Assembly (NCBI GenBank): GCA_002427055.1
Contig: DIPA01000005.1
Location: 10,873-16,929, forward strand
Source of the DNA: Firmicutes bacterium UBA5500
Lineage (GTDB): Bacteria > Bacillota > UBA994 > UBA5500
DNA: 6,057 nt
Direction: 5' to 3'
The notes under the pieces are model-generated. The model worked only from the letters and a program-made list of their open reading frames with translations, was not told where the DNA came from and ran no database searches. Position numbers and translations under genes: made by a program. Position 1 is the stretch's first letter, and every line of letters begins with the position of its first letter. Positions 1 through 5,558 of this stretch are shown piece after piece.

Positions 1-224
1 AGTTTTTCGATTGGGAACCGGTGGCCAGCTGCTGTCCCTTGGACGGACATACTACTAGGCAGGCTGTAAAAGAATTGCTGGATAGTTTGGGGAAGGAGCA
101 TCCCGCTATCTACAGCAATGTGAGCGCAGCCATGCGCCTACCCTTAACTGAGATTCAAATTTGGCCGCCCGAATTAACGCGGGAGGCTATGCGAAGTAGA
201 TATCGACAGGTGCTGCCGCAATAA
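1..224 (+). CDS. 3' end of an unidentified protein-coding gene (truncated by window edge)
   Basis: The reading frame is open from base 3 to the TAA at 222-224, giving about 73 C-terminal residues. A GTG at 21 could be read as a start, but no ribosome binding site stands before it and the frame continues upstream through Phe-Phe-Asp-Trp-Glu-Pro, so this is more likely the tail of a longer gene. The visible part holds a Cys-Cys-Pro-Leu-Asp-Gly-His segment near the start, a helical stretch rich in Lys, Glu and Leu, and a tail with Trp-Pro-Pro and several Arg. It looks like a soluble globular C-terminus with no membrane segment. I do not recognise the family. It lies 122 bases before the glycosyltransferase on the same strand with no clear terminator between, so cotranscription is possible. 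Confidence 0.6.
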   Translation, partial: FFDWEPVASCCPLDGHTTRQAVKELLDSLGKEHPAIYSNVSAAMRLPLTEIQIWPPELTREAMRSRYRQVLPQ

Positions 225-265
225 CTATGCGTCGGCAGGATATTTGTTGAGAAAAACGAATTAAA

Positions 266-290
266 TATAGAAGTAGGTATAGAAGTAAGG
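266..290 (+). repeat. Short tandem direct repeat, period 12
   Basis: The ten-base unit TATAGAAGTA occurs at 266-275 and again at 278-287, each followed by G-rich bases. It lies in the 122-base gap between the partial first gene and the glycosyltransferase gene. The gap otherwise holds no recognisable RNA gene, and I see no convincing sigma-A promoter in it: a TTGTTG at 244-249 with TATAGA at 266-271 is the best candidate and is weak. The repeat could be a binding site for a regulator or simple slippage; nothing decides between them. Confidence 0.4.
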
Positions 291-346
291 TTATTGGGCT
301 TTAATTGTCTTAGATTGCTAGATTAAATGGGGGAGCGGGATAAACC

Positions 347-1306
347 GTGTTACGCTATATCACTATATTTATACTTTCCGGTCTTTTGGTGTGGATTTTT
401 ACCCCACTAGCGGAGCGTCTTTCTTACCGCCTAGGAATTATAGATATTCCAAGCAAACGGAAACCTCATGCCAAGCCTACACCACTCATGGGTGGCTGGG
501 CCATGTTGATTAGCTTTGTTATTTCAACCGTAGTAGCGCTGCCGCTCAAGGGACACCGCGTTGGTATTCTGCTCGGTGCATTTCTCGCGTTTGCAATTGG
601 GTTGGCCGATGACTACGTTAAGTCACGAGGTAAAGAGTTAGGGGCGTTGCCCAAATTCTTGGGGCAAGTATTGGCGGCACTAGTTTTGGCCAGTTGTGGC
701 GTGCGCATTTATCATATTACCAATCCTTTCTCAGCCACCGGAGGGTTAATCTGGTTCTCACCGCTTGTGTCGTACCTGATGACCGTACTTTGGGTTGTCG
801 GTGTCATGAATATTATCAACTTCATGGATGGACTAGATGGGTTAGCAGCCGGTATCAGTTGCATCGCCGCCAGCACTTTGGCCTTGGTCGCTTGGCAGAT
901 GAATCAAACAGCTTCGGCTACTTTGGCAGTAATTGTGGTAGGAATCACCCTAGGTTTTCTGCGCTTTAATAAACACCCAGCTTCTATTTTTATGGGTGAC
1001 ATGGGCTCAAACTTCTTAGGATTTCTGTTAGGGGCTATTTCAGTGGGCGGCTCTTTCAAGAGCGCCACCTTTGTCGGCATGGTTGTACCAATATTAGCGC
1101 TGGGGCTGCCGATAGCTGACACGGCTTTTAATGTAATTAGGCGTACTAAGAACGGTAAGCCCTTCTATGAAGCCGATTTGGGTCATACTTTTCATCGCTT
1201 GCAGCGCTGGGGTCTCACCCAGGTACAAACCGTTTATTTCATGTATTTAATCAGCATCTGTTTCTCGCTCACGGCCCTCATCTTCCTCTTCGCCAGCCGG
1301 CGCTAG
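347..1306 (+). CDS. wecA: MraY/WecA/TagO-family polyprenyl-phosphate HexNAc-1-phosphate transferase
   Basis: This integral membrane enzyme should move a sugar 1-phosphate, typically GlcNAc-1-P from UDP-GlcNAc, onto undecaprenyl phosphate. That is the first membrane step of teichoic acid or other envelope polysaccharide synthesis. The 319 residues are mostly hydrophobic helices. Family motifs are in order: Asp-Asp-Tyr at 88-90, Asn155 with NFMDGLDG at 158-165, PASIFMGD with Gly217-Asp218, PIADT at 255-259, and an HxxHRL loop at 280-285. The motifs point to the WecA/TagO branch rather than MraY proper. The usual HIHH or HLHH signature reads HTFH here, so one His is Phe282. The start is GTG at 347, preceded by GGGAG at 331-335; no better start lies nearby. 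The length is slightly short for the family but complete. A strong terminator follows 19 bases after the stop. The exact sugar donor cannot be read from sequence. Confidence 0.93.
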   Translation: MLRYITIFILSGLLVWIFTPLAERLSYRLGIIDIPSKRKPHAKPTPLMGGWAMLISFVISTVVALPLKGHRVGILLGAFLAFAIGLADDYVKSRGKELGALPKFLGQVLAALVLASCGVRIYHITNPFSATGGLIWFSPLVSYLMTVLWVVGVMNIINFMDGLDGLAAGISCIAASTLALVAWQMNQTASATLAVIVVGITLGFLRFNKHPASIFMGDMGSNFLGFLLGAISVGGSFKSATFVGMVVPILALGLPIADTAFNVIRRTKNGKPFYEADLGHTFHRLQRWGLTQVQTVYFMYLISICFSLTALIFLFASRR

Positions 1307-1325
1307 TGTTGATCAAGTCAATCTG

Positions 1326-1357
1326 CAGCCCCCTCGATTATCTAGGGGGCTGTTTTT
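1326..1357 (+). terminator. Rho-independent terminator of the WecA-like gene
   Basis: A perfect nine-base-pair stem, CAGCCCCCT at 1326-1334 with AGGGGGCTG at 1344-1352, closes a nine-base loop and is followed directly by five T (1353-1357). It lies 19 bases after the stop codon at 1306 and ends the upstream transcription unit. Stem strength and position make this a high-confidence intrinsic terminator. Confidence 0.92.
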
Positions 1358-1366
1358 GGTGCGCTA

Positions 1367-1395
1367 TTGATTAGCCGGAGGTAAACTAGCATAAC
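1367..1395 (+). promoter_or_regulatory. Candidate weak sigma-A promoter for the 77-aa protein gene
   Basis: TTGATT at 1367-1372 and CATAAC at 1390-1395 are separated by exactly 17 bases. Each matches four of six consensus bases. Transcription would begin near 1402, only a few bases before the ribosome binding site at 1408-1415. A promoter is needed somewhere here because a strong terminator ends at 1357. The call rests on position and spacing more than on sequence quality. Confidence 0.4.
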
Positions 1396-1422
1396 CTAAG
1401 GGAAATTAGGAGGTGCAGGCAG

Positions 1423-1656
1423 TTGGAATATGCTTTTGACATGAGTCGTGGCATCAGTGACGAAGATTTGCAGCGTCTTAGGCGTAGATTAGCGGAATTG
1501 GCACAAGATGAGCGGTTACGCATTAAGCTTGATGCGGTAGACTCGCCCCAAGCCGGATCCCTGATTAACTTACTAACGTCGAACGGTTATACTTATCAGC
1601 CTGATGCTAGTGCAGGCGGGGAAGAGCAGTATTTGCTGGTCCGTCGCTTACACTGA
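1423..1656 (+). CDS. Small 77-aa uncharacterised protein, possible TusA-like fold
   Basis: The start is TTG at 1423, fixed by a near-perfect AGGAGGTG at 1408-1415 seven bases upstream; the first in-frame ATG (1441) is too far from that site, and the ATG at 1430 is out of frame. The protein is soluble, charged and has no cysteine. Apparent secondary structure runs strand (2-6), Arg- and Glu-rich helix (12-27), strand (31-37), helix (42-53), strand (56-60), strand (68-75). That beta-alpha-beta-alpha-beta-beta order and the ending, a Gly-Tyr turn followed by a Glu-rich turn and a final strand, recall the TusA/SirA sulfur-carrier fold. The Cys-Pro motif that would open helix 1 is absent, so a sulfur-transfer role is not supported. 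It is a single-gene unit between two terminators. The coding call is firm because of the ribosome binding site; the fold is a guess and the function is unknown. Confidence 0.75.
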   Translation: MEYAFDMSRGISDEDLQRLRRRLAELAQDERLRIKLDAVDSPQAGSLINLLTSNGYTYQPDASAGGEEQYLLVRRLH

Positions 1657-1694
1657 TTTTTTCCTGTTTAAGCCTTAGCCAATCCTAGTCGAGG

Positions 1695-1757
1695 AGCCTC
1701 GTTTAGCTATCTACAGAGACCTTAGTCGGTCTTTGGGAAGCTAAAGGGGGCTTTTTT
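1695..1757 (+). terminator. Long two-part hairpin terminator after the 77-aa protein gene
   Basis: The outer arms, 1695-1708 (starts AGCCTCG) and 1739-1752 (ends GGGGGCT), pair over 14 positions with one mismatch and one G-U. Inside lies a second stem, CAGAGACC at 1714-1721 with GGTCTTTG at 1728-1735, including one G-U, around a six-base loop. The internal loops are ATCTA and GGA. Six T follow at 1752-1757. The rod ends 15 bases before the next promoter's -35, so it insulates the pump operon from upstream reading. A small competing hairpin, CGAG at 1690-1693 with CTCG at 1698-1701, could disrupt the outer left arm, but I see no ligand-binding or antiterminator element. Confidence 0.8.
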
Positions 1758-1764
1758 GTAACCG

Positions 1765-1792
1765 AAAAATAGTTGACAAGGCAACTATTTTT
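1765..1792. promoter_or_regulatory. Perfect 28-bp palindrome, probable MarR-family operator
   Basis: Eleven-base arms AAAAATAGTTG (1765-1775) and CAACTATTTTT (1782-1792) are exact inverted copies around a six-base centre. The site covers the whole -35 hexamer (1773-1778) and most of the promoter spacer, so a bound dimer would block RNA polymerase. The size, AT-richness and the TAGTTG...CAACTA core fit operators of the MarR family, and a MarR-type gene lies at the end of the same module (5559). That this protein binds here is inference. The palindrome is unlikely to be a terminator because its stem is weak and it sits upstream of the transcription start. Confidence 0.75.
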
Positions 1793-1800
1793 AGTATAAT
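1773..1800 (+). promoter_or_regulatory. Consensus sigma-A promoter of the MMPL pump operon
   Basis: Both hexamers are perfect: TTGACA at 1773-1778 and TATAAT at 1795-1800, with a 16-base spacer, one short of the optimum. Transcription should start near 1807, giving a leader of roughly 43 bases before the TTG start at 1850. Such a strong promoter overlapped by a palindrome fits a gene set that is held off by a repressor and strongly expressed once the repressor leaves. A second small inverted repeat, GTTAA-TGTG-TTAAC (1802-1815), lies right at the start site. Confidence 0.9.
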
Positions 1801-1835
1801 GGTTAATGTGTTAACTAACTCACTTGTGGAATATC

Positions 1836-1844
1836 AGGGAGGTG
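1836..1844 (+). promoter_or_regulatory. Ribosome binding site that fixes the pump start at TTG 1850
   Basis: AGGGAGGTG at 1836-1844 is a near-perfect Shine-Dalgarno sequence, with GGAGG ending seven bases before the TTG at 1850. It decides against the upstream ATG at 1799, which overlaps the -10 hexamer and would not be in the transcript. Confidence 0.85.
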
Positions 1845-1849
1845 TAATC

Positions 1850-3940
1850 TTGGGGTTCGGAACTTTTGTGGTGCGTTATCGCAAAGTGATCATGGTGATG
1901 GCGATACTGCTGCTTGTCCCGTCTGTTTTCGGCTATATTGCGACCGACATCAAATACGATGTGACTGATTATCTGCCGGAGACTATGCCTGCGCGGCAGG
2001 GACAGAAGTTTATTGAAGAGCATTTTGCACAGTCTACCATGGTCTATGTTCTACTACCCGACTGGCCACTATGGCAAGCAGGAGAGGTGAAGACTGCCAT
2101 TGCAGAGTTGCCCGGTGTAAGCAATGTGCATTGGCTGGGTGATGTGGAACACATTAGTGTTCCAGTGTCGTTCATGCCGGAACAACTGAGGGATAGTTTT
2201 CTGGCTGATGGCTCTCCTGTGATTTTGGTGCAGTTCTCCGAAGGCGCTAGTTCTCCGCTAACTGAGGCTGCTGTGGCCGGTATTCGTGATATGACAAATG
2301 GGGAGGCAGTGCTGAGCGGGTTTCCAGCCTTTATCGCAGACATCAATAAGACCCTGTCGCGAGAGCAATGGTATTATTCCCTGGTAGCGGTAATTGCCAT
2401 CCTAGTTGTTCTATCGTTCTCAACTAGCTCTACACTAGAGCCTATATTGTTGCTTGTAACAGTTGGGTTTGCTGTTGTTTATAACATGGGCAGTAATGTG
2501 CTGCTGGGGTCTATTTCTTACATAACCCAGTCGATAGCTGCCGTATTACAATTAGCGGTTTCTATGGATTATGGTATTTTCCTCATCCATAGTTTCGCTG
2601 AGGAGCAGGCTGCCGAGAAGTCGGCAGATGTGGCCATGGCAACTGCCATCAAGAAGACCGGTAGAGCAATAGCATCTAGTGCCCTTACTACGGTTGCCGG
2701 TTTTGTTGCCCTGGTGTTTATGCAATTCGGGCTTGGCAAAGATCTTGGATTAGTAATGGCTAAGGGAGTATTCTTTAGTGCTGTCAGTGTGTTGGTTATC
2801 TTGCCCGGGTTGTTGCTTACCTTTCAGAAGGCTATTGCGCGTTACCAGCACCGTACCTACTTCCCCAGCTTTCGTCGGCTGGCCGGCTGGGTAGTGAAGC
2901 GGCGGGGGGCGCTCGTCGCCTTGATGTTAGTGATGCTTATCCCGGTTTTCTTGGCGCAACAAGAGGTTGGTATCTTCTATAGCATGGCAGAAGGGCTATC
3001 TGAGAAGATGGTTTCAGTTGTTGACATGGAGCGCTTTAAAGAAACTTTTGGAGTAGCGGAAGTTGTACAGCTCTTGGTACCCGACACCGGCCTGAAAACC
3101 GAGCGTGAATTGGTGCGTCGTTTGGAAGAGATTCCAGCCGTTAAGTCGGTTGCTAGCCTGAGCCAGATGGTTGATGCGCAGATACCGGAGTCTTTTCTTC
3201 CTGAAGCAGCAACCGAGCAGTTTCGCCAAGGTGGCTATGCGTTGAGCACTATTCAGCTGGCGACCAAGCAAGGAGAGCCGGCCACTGAGACCGCCTTGCA
3301 GTCGATTGAAGCAACTGCAGCAGCTCTCTACGATACGGTTTACTTGTCGGGCGAGGCTCCTTTAACAAGTGACCTAATGGAGGTTACTGCCGATGATTTA
3401 TCTAGGGTTAACATGCTCTCAGTCGTGGCCATCGCCTTGATCATTGCTATTGCCTTCGGTTCGTTAACGGTGCCGGTTCTGTTGGTTCTGACCATTCAGT
3501 TCGCCATTTGGACGAATTTGAGCATCGCTTCTTTAACAGGCACTCACCTTTACTTTGTTACCTACTTAGTTCTGGGGGCCATTCAGTTAGGGGCAACGGT
3601 AGACTATGCTATTCTGCTGACTACCAAGTATAAAGAGAACTTGACCAAGTATAGCAGGCTACAGGCCATGCAGATTGCGGTTGAGCAGAGCGGTCGTTCC
3701 ATTTTAACCAGCTCCTTAGCTTTAACGGGAGCCACAGTCGGTGTCTCTTTGATCTCTAACATTCGCATGGCCGGTCAGATGTGTGCCATGCTGGGCATGG
3801 GAGCGGCAATTAGCATGCTGACAATTCTGTTTGTGTTGCCGGGGGTCTTGCTACTCAGCCAGCCATTGTTAGCAGCAACTTCGCTAAATTGGCCGAAGGC
3901 ACAACCCGGGCTAACTCGAGAAAACTCAGAGATGGTTTAG
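1850..3940 (+). CDS. MMPL-type RND-superfamily transporter (proton-driven exporter)
   Basis: This predicted inner-membrane exporter is powered by the proton gradient; MMPL relatives export lipids, hydrophobic compounds or drugs. From TTG 1850 the protein has 696 residues. The order is: membrane helix about 13-32, extracytoplasmic domain about 33-174, five helices (about 175-325), a basic cytoplasmic link, helix 353-370, second extracytoplasmic domain about 371-520, then five helices to about 670. The two halves are an internal duplication, as in all RND proteins. Helix 4 carries Met-Asp-Tyr-Gly (Asp240, Tyr241) and helix 10 carries Val-Asp-Tyr-Ala (Asp585, Tyr586), the proton-relay pairs known from MmpL3. 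The extracytoplasmic domains are small and lack the funnel and docking regions of tripartite pumps such as AcrB. The next gene follows after 16 bases with its own strong ribosome binding site, so the two are cotranscribed. The substrate is not evident; MarR linkage hints at a toxic or lipophilic compound. Confidence 0.92.
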   Translation: MGFGTFVVRYRKVIMVMAILLLVPSVFGYIATDIKYDVTDYLPETMPARQGQKFIEEHFAQSTMVYVLLPDWPLWQAGEVKTAIAELPGVSNVHWLGDVEHISVPVSFMPEQLRDSFLADGSPVILVQFSEGASSPLTEAAVAGIRDMTNGEAVLSGFPAFIADINKTLSREQWYYSLVAVIAILVVLSFSTSSTLEPILLLVTVGFAVVYNMGSNVLLGSISYITQSIAAVLQLAVSMDYGIFLIHSFAEEQAAEKSADVAMATAIKKTGRAIASSALTTVAGFVALVFMQFGLGKDLGLVMAKGVFFSAVSVLVILPGLLLTFQKAIARYQHRTYFPSFRRLAGWVVKRRGALVALMLVMLIPVFLAQQEVGIFYSMAEGLSEKMVSVVDMERFKETFGVAEVVQLLVPDTGLKTERELVRRLEEIPAVKSVASLSQMVDAQIPESFLPEAATEQFRQGGYALSTIQLATKQGEPATETALQSIEATAAALYDTVYLSGEAPLTSDLMEVTADDLSRVNMLSVVAIALIIAIAFGSLTVPVLLVLTIQFAIWTNLSIASLTGTHLYFVTYLVLGAIQLGATVDYAILLTTKYKENLTKYSRLQAMQIAVEQSGRSILTSSLALTGATVGVSLISNIRMAGQMCAMLGMGAAISMLTILFVLPGVLLLSQPLLAATSLNWPKAQPGLTRENSEMV

Positions 3941-3941
3941 C

Positions 3942-3949
3942 AAGGAGGG
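3942..3949 (+). promoter_or_regulatory. Ribosome binding site of the secreted coiled-coil protein gene
   Basis: AAGGAGGG at 3942-3949 lies seven bases before the ATG at 3957, directly after the pump's stop codon. It shows tight operon linkage and predicts efficient translation of the second gene. Confidence 0.85.
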
Positions 3950-3956
3950 TAAATCT

Positions 3957-5432
3957 ATGAGAAAGAAGCTATTGGCGTTATTCTTGGTTGCCTGCCTCAG
4001 CATGGGGGTATCCGGTACCCTTGCGGCAGAGATTGAAAGAAATGAAACCGTCTATGTTAATCTTGCTAATAATGGTGAGGTACAGGATATACGTGTAGTC
4101 AACTGGTTACGAGGTACCGGTGGGCAATCCGAGTGGATAGACTATGGTACCTATCAAACGGTGGAGAATACCACTTCTAATGTGCAGCCGGAAATAGCGC
4201 AGGGCATGATCAAGTGGCCGGCTGAGTCTCTACAAGGCAGTGGCCTCTTCTATCAAGGCCAGACTGAAAAGCAACTACCTTTCAGGATCAACATTAGTTA
4301 CTGGCTGGATGGCAAGCGTGTAAAAGCATCAGAGCTGGCTGGCCAGAGCGGCAAACTGACCGTAAAAGTCTCTGCCAAGAATCTGTTGCGACAAGAGCGT
4401 AATCTAGAATATATCGCTTCCCGAGGGGCCGTTAAGCAGAGTAAGACTGTGCTTTATACTCCCCTAATGATGCAAATAGGCATGAACTTGCCCGTGAGCA
4501 TTTGGTCAGAGATAGACGCTCCTGAGGCGAATCTGGTTATGGTAGGCGATAAACTGAAGCTAAACTGGGCCCTCTTTCCTTACCCTGATGCTGAAGTTAC
4601 TCTTACGATGCAGGGTAAGCGCATGGAGCTGGAACCAATGGAGATTAGTGTCATGCCCATGATGCCGCCTATACCTGAGGTGGAAGGGGCTGCGCAAGTG
4701 ACCGAGCTTGTACAGGGCATCGAGCAACTAGATGCCGCCTTAGAGAAGTTGGCAGGGGCGGCCGGCTCTTTATTGCAAGGTCAAACCGAGATGGCTAGTG
4801 GTGGCACAGAGCTTTTCGGTGGCTTAGGCCAGGTGGCTGAGGGACTGCAGGCTACCCAAGCCGGAGCCGATGCGTTAGCAGCAGGCCTGGAGCAGCTCTC
4901 TGCTTCTCATGCCCAGTTGATCGAAGGCAGCCAGTTATTGCTAGCAACCGGTGATCCTCGGCTGGCGGCCCTAGCTAAAGCAATTCAAGCGGAGCAAGCA
5001 GCGCTGCAACAGCTTAGCCAAAGCGGGCAACAGCTGGCTAGCGGGCTCGCGGCTAGCAGCGGCGCTTTGGGCAGCATCGCGGCTCAATCAAGTGGCATGA
5101 GTAGTGGTTTTGAGCAGATCCTTGCGGGGCAGGGCGCGCTAGCATCCGGACTGGAGGCTTTACGGGCAGAGGGGATCTCGCCCATGCGCCAGGGAGCCTT
5201 GGCCCAGTACGAGGCTTTGGGCAAGGGGTTAGCTACCAAACAGGAGCTGGAGAGTTTAGTTCAGGCTCAACATTCGTTTATTGACAGCAAAAATCAGATG
5301 GGACAGGTGCAATTTCTGCTACGTACAGAGGGGGTCACATTACCTGTTGAGCCCAAAGAAGTCGATCTCCCTACTGCTAAACTGACCTTGTGGCAAAGGA
5401 TTGTCAATTTCTTCACCGGTAAGCGGGGCTAG
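3957..5432 (+). CDS. Secreted beta-domain plus glycine-heptad coiled-coil protein, probable MMPL partner
   Basis: The 491-residue protein starts with a signal peptide: Arg-Lys-Lys, a hydrophobic core at 5-20, and likely cleavage near Ala23-Ala24. Residues about 28-230 look beta-rich, with an Asp-Tyr-Gly stretch (62-64), Leu-Asp-Gly (117-119) and an ELAGQSGK turn (126-133). A Met- and Pro-rich linker follows (233-240). Residues about 245-405 are Ala-, Gln-, Leu- and Gly-rich heptads of the xxLxxG type seen in YhgE/Pip-like proteins. Glycines fall every seven residues at 275, 282, 289, 296, 303 and 310, and again at 384, 391 and 398. A Thr-Gly-Asp-Pro break at 331-334 suggests two helices folded back as a hairpin. 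The C-terminus is short, aromatic and basic, with no membrane helix. Unlike YhgE/Pip proteins it lacks flanking membrane segments. Its place right behind the pump gene argues for a partner role outside the membrane. The exact function is unknown, and a surface or regulatory role is also possible. Confidence 0.85.
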   Translation: MRKKLLALFLVACLSMGVSGTLAAEIERNETVYVNLANNGEVQDIRVVNWLRGTGGQSEWIDYGTYQTVENTTSNVQPEIAQGMIKWPAESLQGSGLFYQGQTEKQLPFRINISYWLDGKRVKASELAGQSGKLTVKVSAKNLLRQERNLEYIASRGAVKQSKTVLYTPLMMQIGMNLPVSIWSEIDAPEANLVMVGDKLKLNWALFPYPDAEVTLTMQGKRMELEPMEISVMPMMPPIPEVEGAAQVTELVQGIEQLDAALEKLAGAAGSLLQGQTEMASGGTELFGGLGQVAEGLQATQAGADALAAGLEQLSASHAQLIEGSQLLLATGDPRLAALAKAIQAEQAALQQLSQSGQQLASGLAASSGALGSIAAQSSGMSSGFEQILAGQGALASGLEALRAEGISPMRQGALAQYEALGKGLATKQELESLVQAQHSFIDSKNQMGQVQFLLRTEGVTLPVEPKEVDLPTAKLTLWQRIVNFFTGKRG

Positions 5433-5445
5433 GCTAATTTCTTGC

Positions 5446-5481
5446 TTGACTTCCTAGGGAATAACTTGATTATAAGATCAA
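5446..5481 (+). promoter_or_regulatory. Candidate promoter with nested inverted repeat before the MarR gene
   Basis: TTGACT at 5446-5451 and TATAAG at 5471-5476 could form a promoter, though the 19-base spacer is long for sigma-A. TATAAG is exactly the centre of an inverted repeat, TTGAT (5466-5470) and ATCAA (5477-5481), so a protein on the repeat would cover the -10. The gap of 126 bases between the coiled-coil gene and the MarR gene holds no good terminator, so the regulator may be made both by read-through from the pump promoter and from this site. A weak CCTAG/CTAGG inverted repeat (5525-5529, 5540-5544) lies just before the ribosome binding site. Confidence 0.35.
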
Positions 5482-5558
5482 AATGAGGCAACATAAGATT
5501 AGATGATAATGAACTAATGTTCTGCCTAGATTATTAACCCTAGGATGGGAGATGCGAG

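Noticed and set aside
694..969. Forward open frame in another frame within the WecA-like gene
   Set aside because: It is overlapped by conserved catalytic motifs of the real gene and has no plausible translation start signal.
904..1122. Reverse-strand open frame inside the WecA-like gene, and similar reverse frames inside the pump and MarR genes
   Set aside because: They lie wholly inside well-supported forward genes, have no ribosome binding sites and give low-complexity or unfamily-like proteins.
1375..1381. GGAGGT ribosome-binding-like sequence upstream of the 77-aa gene
   Set aside because: No start codon follows at a workable distance; the true site is at 1408-1415.
1765..1792. Palindrome with T-run read as a second terminator
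   Set aside because: The stem is AT-rich and weak, it lies within a perfect promoter, and a stronger terminator already ends at 1757.
1799..1849. Upstream ATG extension of the pump gene
   Set aside because: The ATG overlaps the -10 hexamer, lies before the expected transcript start and has no ribosome binding site; TTG 1850 has a strong one.
3990..3995. Possible lipobox (Leu-Val-Ala-Cys13) in the secreted protein
   Set aside because: The pattern fits, but only 12 residues would precede the Cys and the hydrophobic stretch continues after it, so ordinary signal peptidase cleavage near residue 23 is more likely.
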